NCBI GenBank assembly: GCA_004293815.1
Contig: RDZD01000010.1
Coordinates: 1 to 64,000, forward strand
Source of the DNA: Cytophagales bacterium
GTDB taxonomy: Bacteria; Bacteroidota; Bacteroidia; Cytophagales; Bernardetiaceae
DNA length: 64,000 nt
Direction of reading: 5' to 3'
The notes below the pieces were generated by a model that did no database searches, was not told the origin of the DNA, and saw only the letters and a program-made list of their open reading frames with translations. Position numbers and translations under genes: made by a program. Each line of letters begins with the position of its first letter. Position 1 is the stretch's first letter. Shown here piece after piece: positions 1 to 7,949 of this stretch.

Positions 1-58
1 ATTTTTTAAAATTTTTAAAGAGAGGAGCTTGTAGTTGTGTTCACCGCGTCAATTAATC

Positions 59-189
59 AAAACAATACAAAATACGCTATTCTTTTTTTCGCCTTTGTTG
101 TGCGCTTTTTGTATTGTTTATGCGTTTTTTAGGTAGGTAATAATTCAAAAAGTGCAAAATACGCTATGCGTTTTTTGTATTGTTATGCC
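59..189. repeat. AT-rich inverted and direct repeat cluster
   Basis: Three related copies of a short motif lie here. A left arm reading AAACAATACAAAA (60-72) is complementary to 107-119 (TTTTGTATTGTTT). A further copy of the right arm, TTTTTTGTATTGTTA, lies at 171-185. The string CAAAATACGCTAT also occurs twice, at 69-80 and about 155-167. The arms could fold into hairpins of 13 bp or more. No coding frame covers the stretch. It looks like the edge of a mobile or cassette-type element, but the family is not recognised. The repeats are seen directly; the interpretation is inference. Confidence 0.55.
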
Positions 190-320
190 AAATTTACTCT
201 CTTTCGGAGTAGCATTTTTACAATTTATCTAAAGGGCTTTGAATCTTTTTGAGGCTTCTCTCGCTCACGTGTGTAGCGCAGGGTGGATTTAGAAAACATC
301 AGCTCAAATTTAGCACATCT

Positions 321-350
321 GCCCCGCTTTTGGCAAAACGATGCTAGCGG
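321..350. other. Bulged hairpin, cassette-like element after the DUF2255 relic
   Basis: Just beyond the stop codon of the minus-strand DUF2255 relic, CCGC (324-327) can pair with GCGG (347-350). The nested TTTTG (328-332) can pair with CAAAA (334-338). The result is a bulged, nearly self-complementary structure. On the minus strand it reads as GCTAGC followed by GTTTTGCCAAAAGCGGGG. Motifs of this style recur between small accessory genes in Bacteroidota, which is recollection and not a search result. An attC-like or structured-repeat role is inference. Confidence 0.35.
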
Positions 351-356
351 CTGTTT

Positions 357-797
357 TTATTCTACTTCAATCAAAAATTCCATTGTTCTTTGGGTATGTT
401 TTTCTTCAACAATTCCTTTTGCATATTTAATATTGTGTTCCGTATTATATTTTGTCAAGTAAGCAGCATTTATTTTTTCAGTGATCAATTTATTGTCGAT
501 TGGAACAATCGCTTTGATTTTAAATATCATCTCCCCGCATTTTATTTCTCCAATTGGGTCTTGCAAAAAACTGTTGTACCAACTTTTTTCTGCTAGGCCC
601 CAAGAACGAGCAAAAATTCTGCCATCAACCACAACGCTGCTTGCGTAATATCTCAAACAAGTTCACCAAGAACGAGCAAAAATTCTGCCATCAACCACAA
701 CCATCCAAATGTCTAAAAAAGCAGGTCGCTGTAAACCTGCTTTTATTCCAATTAAATTATTGTTATTAATATAATCTATTGCTAAATTACCTTTCAT
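357..797 (-). pseudogene. DUF2255 family protein, broken by an internal partial duplication
   Basis: The minus strand has an ATG at 797-795 and encodes about 44 residues. They include an IWMVVVDGRIFARSW segment typical of the DUF2255 family, then an in-frame TGA at 665-663. The same frame resumes immediately and repeats VVVDGRIFARSWG before running to a stop at 357 with the rest of the domain (WYNSF, GEIKCGE, INAAYLTKYN). A 36-bp direct repeat (600-635 and 666-701) spaced 66 bp apart explains the break. Removing 66 bp restores an uninterrupted frame of about 124 codons, the normal family size. The 99-codon downstream part could start only at a TTG (656). Family function is unknown. It is probably non-functional, although a two-piece product cannot be excluded. 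Confidence 0.75.
600..701. repeat. 36-bp direct repeat pair that disrupts the DUF2255 gene
   Basis: Positions 600-635 and 666-701 are identical over 36 bp and are separated by 30 bp of unrelated sequence. The offset of 66 bp is a multiple of three, so the frame is kept. The intervening segment nevertheless supplies a TGA on the minus strand. The pattern fits a small duplication with insertion, such as slippage or template switching, and not a transposon target site. Confidence 0.9.
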
Positions 798-920
798 TTT
801 TAGTTTTTATAAAATTTCTGAGGAATTTCTCTGCCGCCCTTTCCTTGAAGCTGTTTAAACTTTAAAAAAACCCCCACAGTAATGCGAATTTTGAAGTGGA
901 AACTTTAAAGACACACAACA

Positions 921-1034
921 ATGGAAGTTCTGCGCAAAGATATAATTGAAAAATGGATTTTACCACATTTAACAATTCGCGAACGCGGTTTTGAAACAAC
1001 CGTATCCTTGCCAGAGATAGCTGATTGCTCATAA
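921..1034 (+). pseudogene. Transposase N-terminal stub (IS5-like), truncated
   Basis: An ATG at 921 opens a 37-codon frame beginning MEVLRKDIIEKWILPHL and continuing with TIRERGFETTVSLPEI, then DCS and a TAA. The sequence resembles the extreme N terminus of IS5-type transposases of Bacteroidota, in which the next segment normally carries a KTGCQWR-like motif. That continuation is absent in all frames here, so the gene was cut at about 1025 by deletion or recombination. The short complementary-looking sequence at about 847-866 may be the old left end of the element. The family assignment rests on recognition of a short segment, so it is moderate. No intact element is present. Confidence 0.5.
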
Positions 1035-1119
1035 TTTTTTGTTCAACCTTTTAACTTTACGTTTTTGTGCTTACTTTTAAGCGTTTCACCTCTACATTCA
1101 AACAAAATAGACTCTGATT

Positions 1120-1986
1120 ATGGCTCATCTCATGCCTTCCGATAGTTTTTCTGGTCAAACGATACTTATCACAGGTGGTGGTACTGGCCTAGGTTTAGGT
1201 TTTTCGCACGAGTGTCTGCGGCTGGGCGCAAACCTAGTCATTGTGGGTCGTAATCAAGAACGCAACGCAGAAGTCGCTAAAAAGCTCAGTGAACAATACC
1301 AAAGGCAGGTTCTGGCTCTGGCTGCTGATGTGCGGCACTATGACCAATTAGAGGCTATTCTGCCCACCATTCTCGATAAGTTTGGCAAGGTGGATAAACT
1401 CATCAATAATGCTGCTGGAAATTTTATAAGCCCTACCGCCGCACTGTCTCATAGGGCTTTTGATACAGTGGTAGATATTGTGCTTAAGGGTACTTACAAC
1501 TGTACTTTGCTGTTGGGCAAGCACTGGCTAGAGCAAAAACAAAAAGCTGCTATTCTTAACATAGCCACTACTTACGCCCATACAGGTTCTGCTTTTGTAG
1601 TACCTTCTGCCTGTGCCAAGGCGGGGGTTGTGGCACTCACTAAGTCGCTGGCGGTAGAGTGGGGGCCTTTAGGTATCCGCACAAATGCACTCGCGCCAGG
1701 TGCGTTTCCCACCAAAGGGGCTTGGGAGAGGTTGTTTCCCGAAAATCTTCAGCATTTGATGGACTTTAACAAAAAGATTCCAGTCGGACGCGTAGGCGAA
1801 GTGGTAGAGCTGGCCGCTATTGCTGCTTTTTTACTTTCTGACTATGCGGCTTTCATCAACGGAGAGGTGCTGACAGTAGATGGTGGTGAGTGGTTGCAAG
1901 GCGGTGGGCAGTTTAATTTTCTAAATGCCTTAACAGCAACAGACTGGGCTGCCGCCTTGGCCGCTACACGCAAAGCTAAGTCTTAG
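1120..1986 (+). CDS. 2,4-dienoyl-CoA reductase-like short-chain dehydrogenase
   Basis: This 288-residue SDR has the nucleotide-binding motif TGGGTGLG (residues 18-25) and the NNAAGNF motif (96-102). It lacks the classical YxxxK. Instead Tyr152 and Lys167 are 15 residues apart in a TTYAHTGSAFVVPSACAKAG context. That is the arrangement of mitochondrial and peroxisomal 2,4-dienoyl-CoA reductases, which use NADPH to reduce dienoyl-CoA during beta-oxidation of unsaturated fatty acids. The terminal VDGGEWL also fits. It is cytoplasmic, with no signal peptide. A second ATG lies four codons in (1132). No other beta-oxidation gene is adjacent, so it stands alone behind the decayed region. E. coli FadH is an unrelated flavoenzyme, so no symbol is given. 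Confidence 0.85.
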   Translation: MAHLMPSDSFSGQTILITGGGTGLGLGFSHECLRLGANLVIVGRNQERNAEVAKKLSEQYQRQVLALAADVRHYDQLEAILPTILDKFGKVDKLINNAAGNFISPTAALSHRAFDTVVDIVLKGTYNCTLLLGKHWLEQKQKAAILNIATTYAHTGSAFVVPSACAKAGVVALTKSLAVEWGPLGIRTNALAPGAFPTKGAWERLFPENLQHLMDFNKKIPVGRVGEVVELAAIAAFLLSDYAAFINGEVLTVDGGEWLQGGGQFNFLNALTATDWAAALAATRKAKS

Positions 1987-1997
1987 AGAAATGCTTG

Positions 1998-2026
1998 TTT
2001 GACAATCCCGATATGTGATTGTCAAA
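1998..2026 (+). terminator. Hairpin after the dienoyl-CoA reductase gene
   Basis: TTTGACAATC (1998-2007) pairs perfectly with GATTGTCAAA (2017-2026) around a 9-nt loop, 12 nt after the stop codon. No T tract follows directly, so it may act as a 3' processing or stability hairpin and not as a classical terminator. It sits between two convergent genes. Confidence 0.45.
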
Positions 2027-2092
2027 TAAGTTAATTCTCTATAAGACATTTGCGTTTTTTAAGGATTAATCAACTAGATTAATAAAAAAAAT

Positions 2093-4315
2093 CTAATGAG
2101 TTGTGATTGTAACCTTAAAGCCCAGAAGCATGACATCGTCAATCTGAGGACTATGTCCTTTCCAGTCAAAAAATGTGTTCTCTAAAATTTGCTTCTGCGT
2201 ATACAAAGCTGCTGCTGCATTTGCTTTGAGTACGTCTTTAAGTTGCCGCGAGGTAAACTTTCGGTCTTTGGGGCCACCAAACTGGTCTTGAAATCCATCA
2301 GAAGCCATATAAAAAAGGGTGGTGCTTTGCAAGCTGATATGATGTTCTTCAAAATGCCGTTCTGACAAAGTTTTATCTTGTCCTCCTATACTTCTTTTAC
2401 TGCCTCTGAGCGTGATGAGTTCTGTGTCATTCTCTGAAATGAAGTGAACAGAATTAATTGCGCCAGCAAAAGTGGCTTCATTTTGGGTTTGGTTCAAATA
2501 AAGTACAGCCATATCCATCCCGTCGTTGGTGGAGGTTTCTTGCTGTTTGAGCGCATGTCGAACTTCGCGGTCTAGTTCCTGCAAGATACGACTTGGAGCA
2601 AAGTTTTTCCGCACATTTACAATTTCTTCTAGCAGGTTCATGCCTATCATAGACATAAAGGCTCCTGGTACACCGTGGCCAGTGCAATCAGCCGCTACAA
2701 CGATACTTTCTTGGTCTTTGGCATTGTGACTTAGCCAATAGAAATCACCTGAAACGATGTCGCGCGGATGATAAAGAATAAAGTAGTTGTCCGAACCAAA
2801 TGCCTGTTTGAAAGAGACCTCCTGCGGCAACATAGCTGCCTGTATCCGTTTGGCATAGTTGATACTGGCAGTAATGTCTTCATTTTTTTTGTTAATAATA
2901 AAGCTTTGTTCTTGAAGTGTGTCCAAGGTAGTCTGTATCTCCTCATACGACTGATTAAGTTTTTCTACGGCTATACTTAAATCGTTGGTTCTTTCTTTTA
3001 CTTTATGTTCTAGCTCCACATTTTTTTGCTCAGTAATTTGCTGAAGCTCTATGATTTTTTGTTTTTCCAACGCTTCTTTTTCTTTTTGTTTGCTTTCAAT
3101 TTCCTTTTTGAGAAAATTAATACGACCAGCCAAGGCAATAGAAAACCCAAGCATCTGAAGAGCAGAACCTATTTTAAGCGAATTTGCTGCTAGAAATGAA
3201 TAAGGCACTAATTTTAAAGCAAACGCGATGTAGTATATAAAACACACAAAACCTATCGAGTTGGCATACATCAAGTAAGTGCCCAGCAGATATTTTTTGC
3301 GCCATTGCAGATAAGTATATATCCATAGACTCAAAATAGCTATGCCATAGTTGATGTTGCCAGGTATATAATCATCATTATAAATATCAAAGGCATTAAA
3401 CAAAAGGCTTTGAATATTAATTAAAAGCATGGCTACAGAAAACCATTTGAAATAGATGTACCATTTAGGACTTCTCTGCTGTATATTCAAAAAGCTCATT
3501 ATAAAGTAGAGAAAAAACAAGACCGATAGAGTTGCGGTTAAATAGTCCACCTCATTCCATAGGAATATTAAGTCCGTATTGTAAAATTTTGAAGCTAATA
3601 TCAATATTTCATTACTAGTGAGTTTAATAATCATAAAAGTGACAGCCATAACATAATACAAATAAGCTCTGTCACGAATCATAGCGTATAATACTGTGTT
3701 ATAGATGATGAGCGCAAGCATGGCTCCCCATATCCAACGGTCTAAAAACGGCGTGGTATTTCTATAGCTAAGGAGCTTGTGATTAGGGCATATACCCACA
3801 TCTGCTCTAAAGCATGAAGGACAACTCTCTCTTCTAACAAAGAGTGTGGTGGTATCTGAATGAAGTTCTATTTTAGGGGTAAAAGTATTAAAGGCCGCAT
3901 CTGTTTCGTAGGGCAAAGGCATTTTTTGCGACTTATAAAGGAATAAACTGCTGTCTTTTTGAACCTTATAAATCAGTCCTGTGGTTCCAAAATGTACAAA
4001 TGGGTCTACGTAAATATGTTGAAAAGGCTTTTGGGTGTCATTCACGATTTGTATTATGTACCATGCGTAGCGAGCAGTTGCAGAATCCTTTGCCTGCTTA
4101 AAGTTTCGTAAATCGGATTTGAAGCAATTCCATAGCTCATAAATTGATAAAGAGTCATTTGTAAAAACAGCGTCCTTATAATTCGCAAATATAATACTGT
4201 CTTTGGAAGCATTGTCCTTAAGGTGGATTATAGTCTGCGCATGACTCTTATGCACTACCCCAGCTAGAAGCAACAGAATAAAAATAACGACAAACAAAAA
4301 ATGTAATGTTCTCAT
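2093..4315 (-). CDS. 7TM-DISM sensor with cytoplasmic SpoIIE/PP2C phosphatase
   Basis: The 740-residue protein has a signal peptide (about 1-26), then an extracellular domain (about 40-170) of the 7TMR-DISMED2 kind. Seven hydrophobic helices follow (about 190-400), then a charged coiled coil rich in KEK/EALEKQK (about 400-490). The C-terminal SpoIIE-type PP2C phosphatase spans about 515-740. Motifs seen are PRDIVSGDFYW, AADCTGHGVPGAFMSMIG and ASDGFQDQFGG, which carry the metal-binding Asp residues. It probably senses a periplasmic ligand and dephosphorylates an anti-sigma-antagonist or similar partner; the substrate is unknown. The C-terminal module, including KNEDITASINYAKRIQAAMLP, closely matches that of the giant kinase at 28538-33805. 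It is monocistronic, with a divergent RNA-modification gene upstream. Confidence 0.88.
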   Translation of the reverse strand: MRTLHFLFVVIFILLLLAGVVHKSHAQTIIHLKDNASKDSIIFANYKDAVFTNDSLSIYELWNCFKSDLRNFKQAKDSATARYAWYIIQIVNDTQKPFQHIYVDPFVHFGTTGLIYKVQKDSSLFLYKSQKMPLPYETDAAFNTFTPKIELHSDTTTLFVRRESCPSCFRADVGICPNHKLLSYRNTTPFLDRWIWGAMLALIIYNTVLYAMIRDRAYLYYVMAVTFMIIKLTSNEILILASKFYNTDLIFLWNEVDYLTATLSVLFFLYFIMSFLNIQQRSPKWYIYFKWFSVAMLLINIQSLLFNAFDIYNDDYIPGNINYGIAILSLWIYTYLQWRKKYLLGTYLMYANSIGFVCFIYYIAFALKLVPYSFLAANSLKIGSALQMLGFSIALAGRINFLKKEIESKQKEKEALEKQKIIELQQITEQKNVELEHKVKERTNDLSIAVEKLNQSYEEIQTTLDTLQEQSFIINKKNEDITASINYAKRIQAAMLPQEVSFKQAFGSDNYFILYHPRDIVSGDFYWLSHNAKDQESIVVAADCTGHGVPGAFMSMIGMNLLEEIVNVRKNFAPSRILQELDREVRHALKQQETSTNDGMDMAVLYLNQTQNEATFAGAINSVHFISENDTELITLRGSKRSIGGQDKTLSERHFEEHHISLQSTTLFYMASDGFQDQFGGPKDRKFTSRQLKDVLKANAAAALYTQKQILENTFFDWKGHSPQIDDVMLLGFKVTITTH

Positions 4316-4571
4316 TATGACAATAAAACGATCTGCATCGAATTAAATTTTTAGGCAGAAATCCAGTGTTTATGCAACAAATGTATGTAGAAAAAACGAC
4401 AAAATTTGAAAAATAATGAATCTTTTTTGTGAACGCTTACATCATTTTTGAGCTTACACTTTAGTAGCAATAGCCAGTATTTAAGCCTTAAAACAAGCCT
4501 CTAAGTATCTTCTCAATTTCTCAAAGCCCAAGAAATATTCAAACTACCAACAGGCATGTACTTAATTTCAT

Positions 4572-4579
4572 TACCTTTG
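4572..4579 (+). promoter_or_regulatory. Bacteroidota -7 element (TACCTTTG) for the RluA-family gene
   Basis: TACCTTTG matches TAnnTTTG and lies 21 nt before the ATG at 4600. No convincing TTG sits 19-21 nt further upstream, so only the -7 half is supported. It would give a leader of about 15 nt. Confidence 0.45.
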
Positions 4580-4599
4580 CCCCATGAATTTTGAGTGTT

Positions 4600-5325
4600 A
4601 TGATAAAAACGAAGAATGATTTTGCTTCTTGGATTGTGTTTGAAAGTGATGATTACATTGTCATCAATAAACCTTCAGACGTGTCTTCTTTGGATGAGCG
4701 TCTGGGGACAAACACAAGCGTATTGCGTTTAGGCAAGGCATACCACGATGACTTACAACTCTGTCACAGGCTAGATAAAGAAACCAGCGGAACGCTTGTA
4801 GCAGCTAAACATCCAGCGGCTTATCGACATCTGGCTATGGCCTTTGAACATCGCGAAGTGGTCAAGCGTTATCATGCAGTTTGTAAAGGAGTACATGATT
4901 TTCAAGAAACACTTATAGAATTGCCTTTGTCTGCCACAACCAAAGGTTTGGCACAAATAGACTTCCAAAATGGCAAGGAATCTGCTACTTTGGTCACCAC
5001 CCTTAAAGCCTATCGCCGCCACACTCTAGTGGAATGCGAACCTATAACGGGGCGTTTGCACCAAATTAGGGTGCATCTAGCGGCAAAGAAAGCTCCATTA
5101 GTGGCTGATACGCAGTATGGCGGCTCTCATCTTTTTCTTTCTGAGCTTAAAAAACGCTTCAATATGAAAAAATTTGAAGAGGAACAGCCTCTGATGAAGC
5201 GGGTGGCACTGCATGCTTTTGGGATACAGTTTTTAGGCATGAAGGGCGAGCTTGTCAATGTAGAAACGCCCTATCCGAAAGACTTGCAAGCACTCATCAC
5301 TCAGCTCAATAAATACGACGCTTAG
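4600..5325 (+). CDS. RluA-family rRNA/tRNA pseudouridine synthase
   Basis: This 241-residue protein carries the RluA-family catalytic motif CHRLDKETSG, with the nucleophilic Asp at about residue 59. The later GRLHQIRVHLA segment is also characteristic. There is no S4 RNA-binding domain at the N terminus, so it is the short RluA/RluC-like catalytic form; the target uridine cannot be told from sequence. The frame is open from a TTG at 4591, but the ATG at 4600 is the more natural start and fits the TACCTTTG element just upstream. Its stop lies 11 nt from the stop of the convergent SPOR-domain gene, with no room for a terminator. Confidence 0.85.
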   Translation: MIKTKNDFASWIVFESDDYIVINKPSDVSSLDERLGTNTSVLRLGKAYHDDLQLCHRLDKETSGTLVAAKHPAAYRHLAMAFEHREVVKRYHAVCKGVHDFQETLIELPLSATTKGLAQIDFQNGKESATLVTTLKAYRRHTLVECEPITGRLHQIRVHLAAKKAPLVADTQYGGSHLFLSELKKRFNMKKFEEEQPLMKRVALHAFGIQFLGMKGELVNVETPYPKDLQALITQLNKYDA

Positions 5326-5336
5326 CGCAGCTTCCT

Positions 5337-6485
5337 CTAAAGCTTGGCGTTGGGATTGATGATTTTTTTGATCTCTCCTTTAGGAATAATTTCCGTGTCC
5401 TTGCGCATTTCTTGCAAAACCGTCATTAGCTTATCTTTGCTCCAGTAGTTGCCATAAAACACTCTAAACCAAATCTTACGATCATATTGGTCTATTTTTA
5501 TAAAAGCCTCTTTGTAGCCTTTTTCGCGTAACATGAGGCAAAAATCCTGAGCACCATCTATCTCATCATAGTCTGTAAGGTGAATAACCCATGCCTTCAT
5601 ATCCACACGGTGGCCGTCTGTATTGTGAAGAAACTGATTTTTAGGGTCAAAGGGTGTATAAGAGGGATAGAAAAGCTTGTTAGGGATCACTTCGCCTTTG
5701 ACATTGCGCATAGGCATAAACCAGTCGTTTCCGAGAACTGTAAAAGATGTGATTTCTTCGTTTTTGGGAGTGATATAAATGTAATAGGGGTTTCCAAGTT
5801 CTTTTTCCAAATCCTTCGCCTCATTGTTAACAATAGTAAACGCGGTTACTAAAGCATTTGATTTGAGGTTTTTGTCTTCTTCGTCTTCTAGAAAACTCTC
5901 TGGAGCACGTGGAACAACCCTTATAAAATCTATCTTCCCGTCAAAGTTGAAGTCACCAAAAGATTCTGAGCCAGAGTAAATGCTTGAAAAAGAATAAGCT
6001 ATAATGTTTTGTGGATCTGTGATGTCATAAAAGTTGTAGCATTTGTAGCGACATCCTTTTGTAAGGCAGTCTTCACGCAAAGAAAGAAAGCACAAATATT
6101 TACGAGAAAGGTACTTAAATTCATAAATATCTAAAAAGCCTGAAGGATTTATGATAAGAGATTGTTCAGTACTGCAAAAGAAACCAAATCTCTTGCCGTT
6201 AATGATAACCCCCACAGGCTCAGGGTTCAATAAACTAGAATACTCTTCACCATGAATCGTAAAAACGCTGAAAGCAATGCTGCCACCTGTATAAAAAGCA
6301 TAAGTTGTGTCGTGCTTTTCGTAAGGGCTAACGTTCCGCTTGTCAGCTATCTCTTTGATATCGGTTACGTTCGGGCGAGACGTAATTGTAATGGACTCTT
6401 GCAATAGTGTCTTGAAAGTATAATCTTGAGCTTGAACCCAAAAGCTTATCAGGCTACAAAAAAATATCAAATAAACCTTTCTCAT
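5337..6485 (-). CDS. Secreted SPOR-domain protein of unknown role
   Basis: The 382-residue product starts MRKVYLIFFCSLISFWVQAQ, a signal peptide with cleavage after AQA/Q. The middle contains FGDFNFDGKIDF, an FG-GAP/EF-hand-like calcium motif found in extracellular proteins. Residues of about 290-365 (MKAWVIHLTDY, FCLMLREKGY, KIWFRVFYGNYW) have the length and pattern of a SPOR peptidoglycan-binding repeat. It is therefore probably periplasmic or outer-membrane associated. A GTG three codons upstream (6494) is an alternative start; the ATG at 6485 is preferred because it gives a clean signal peptide. It faces an unusually long upstream gap. No specific function is assigned. Confidence 0.65.
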   Translation of the reverse strand: MRKVYLIFFCSLISFWVQAQDYTFKTLLQESITITSRPNVTDIKEIADKRNVSPYEKHDTTYAFYTGGSIAFSVFTIHGEEYSSLLNPEPVGVIINGKRFGFFCSTEQSLIINPSGFLDIYEFKYLSRKYLCFLSLREDCLTKGCRYKCYNFYDITDPQNIIAYSFSSIYSGSESFGDFNFDGKIDFIRVVPRAPESFLEDEEDKNLKSNALVTAFTIVNNEAKDLEKELGNPYYIYITPKNEEITSFTVLGNDWFMPMRNVKGEVIPNKLFYPSYTPFDPKNQFLHNTDGHRVDMKAWVIHLTDYDEIDGAQDFCLMLREKGYKEAFIKIDQYDRKIWFRVFYGNYWSKDKLMTVLQEMRKDTEIIPKGEIKKIINPNAKL

Positions 6486-7189
6486 ATTTATCACTTATTT
6501 AGGCGTTATGCGTGCTGGCAGTTCCTTATTAAAAATATACAGTTCTTTCCTTAACCCTTAGAACGTACAGAACAGTAAATTCTTATATCTTATTGTCCAA
6601 AAAAAGTGCCAAGCAGTGAGCTTTTTTGGTGCTTTGAATTTTATTAATAAAATTTTGTGTTTTTTTACAAAACAATAACAGAAAAGACAGCAATTTAAGC
6701 TTTAGAATCGTTTATGCTGTGCTTTGTGGGGTTTAATTGGCTGAGCAATTTCTTGTTGCCTCACAAAAAAATGAGCTAGTTTTTCTTGACTAGACTCAAA
6801 AAAACAGTTCTTTTCAAATCTGTGTTTGTTTTATTAGCTTTTTGGCTGCTGATTTTGTTTATACAGAGGCCGCACGAAAAAAAACAAAGCTTGCTGTTTT
6901 TTTACAGGCCCAAAGCTTCATACCCTTTGGATAAAATCCTGTTTTTTTTACTATAGAATCTTTAAAAGCAGTTTTAATTGTATTTTTTAAAAAATATAGC
7001 CATTTTTTAAAAATGTACTTTTTTTAATAAAAAGTTAACTAAAATTGACTAAAAGTTGCCATCTTGTAGAATTTTGGTCGTGTATAGTCTATTTTTTAAT
7101 GAGTTATAAAAATTAGGGCTAGAGTATTGCTAAGGCTTCCCATGGGGCTAAGCTATTCTAAATCATAAAAGATAATTTTTATAGGTTTG
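6486..7189. other. Long AT-rich intergenic stretch without a recognisable gene
   Basis: About 700 bp has no frame with a plausible protein. It is very A/T rich and contains repeated CTTTTTTGG/GCTTTTTGG runs and several T tracts. It also holds one perfect 18-bp palindrome (see 6637-6654). It separates the divergent SPOR gene and the lipoprotein gene. A small RNA or large regulatory region is possible, but nothing here proves one. Confidence 0.5.
6637..6654. repeat. 18-bp perfect palindrome, AATTTTATTAATAAAATT
   Basis: The 18 bp equal their own reverse complement and centre on TTAA. The site lies 150 bp upstream of the SPOR-domain gene. It could be an operator, but pure A/T palindromes also arise by chance in such a rich background. 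Confidence 0.4.
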
Positions 7190-7220
7190 TTTGCTTTGTG
7201 GTTTCTATCCTTTATGTTTG
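7190..7220 (+). promoter_or_regulatory. Bacteroidota promoter of the 7295 lipoprotein gene
   Basis: TTTG (7190-7193), a 19-nt spacer and TATGTTTG (7213-7220) match the Bacteroidota TTTG/TAnnTTTG consensus with correct spacing. Transcription should begin near 7225-7228, which is within the hairpin at 7224-7249. Confidence 0.65.
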
Positions 7221-7223
7221 TGG

Positions 7224-7256
7224 AGCGAGGTGGTGTACGCTACCTTGCTTTTTTTT
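7224..7256 (+). promoter_or_regulatory. Stem-loop plus T tract at the predicted transcript start
   Basis: AGCGAGGTGG (7224-7233) pairs with CTACCTTGCT (7240-7249), with two G:U pairs and a 6-nt loop. An unbroken run of T follows to 7256. It has terminator geometry but lies downstream of a good promoter and 38 nt before the lipoprotein ATG. It could be an attenuator, a 5' stability hairpin, or the terminator of an unseen short transcript. Confidence 0.55.
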
Positions 7257-7294
7257 AATTTTATTCAAAATTTCATTCTTAAACAAACAATTTT

Positions 7295-7930
7295 ATGAGA
7301 TTCAGAATCTTAAACACTTGGCTTTTGGTGACGGCTGTCATCGCGAGCCTTAGCTTGGTCAGCTGTACAAAAGATTGCGGGGAGACTCAAAAATCTGCGC
7401 CAAATGCCTTTACAAAGCTTGGCCCAAAACGCAAGTTCTACTTCTATCTGGTGGAAAAAGGCACAGGTAAGCCTTATTTGACACATACGGGTTCAGATTT
7501 ATTGTTCAAATCTGTTAAAGACGATAATCATGTGGTTATTTTTACTCACGAAGGTTCATGGGGAACTAACAACTCGCCTTACGAGCTAGGACGGTCATGG
7601 GATTATTCCGTTACACCACACAAAAACTATGGAGTCGTATTCGGCCCTGTAGTGTGGGAGCAATCCGGCTGGGAACTAAATGGACACGCAGGTTTCCTGA
7701 TTCGTTTGAAAGAAATAACGGCTCAGACTGCTTACGGCCCCATATTTGGCCGTTTAGACAGCACAGCTATTTACCTCTATCCTAAAGCAGAAATTATAGA
7801 TGAGTGTAATAGCCTCGTTTGGATTGAGTATTATATGCGCCGTCCCTATCCAACAGGTGGAGGTGAAATCATTCGCCCTTACTTTTACAAAGGCAACAGC
7901 GTAACTGATACTTTAAGAATTGAACTCTAA
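7295..7930 (+). CDS. Outer-membrane lipoprotein, function unknown
   Basis: The 211-residue product begins with a lipoprotein signal, hydrophobic residues 8-25 followed by the lipobox LVSC with Cys at about 25. The mature part is soluble and mostly beta-like, with aromatic-rich segments (KRKFYFYLVEKGTGKPYL, EYYMRRPYPTGG). No family is recognised. Small lipoproteins of this type with a single beta domain are frequent in Bacteroidota. It is followed after 19 nt by the relic of a type IX secreted protein, so the two may once have been co-transcribed. Expression is likely controlled by the promoter at 7190-7220 and the leader hairpin. Confidence 0.6.
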   Translation: MRFRILNTWLLVTAVIASLSLVSCTKDCGETQKSAPNAFTKLGPKRKFYFYLVEKGTGKPYLTHTGSDLLFKSVKDDNHVVIFTHEGSWGTNNSPYELGRSWDYSVTPHKNYGVVFGPVVWEQSGWELNGHAGFLIRLKEITAQTAYGPIFGRLDSTAIYLYPKAEIIDECNSLVWIEYYMRRPYPTGGGEIIRPYFYKGNSVTDTLRIEL

Positions 7931-7949
7931 ACCATAAACATCCAAAATT

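Noticed and set aside
554-769. Plus-strand frame across the DUF2255 relic
   Set aside because: It consists of the 36-bp repeat read on the wrong strand, and the codon content is not coding-like.
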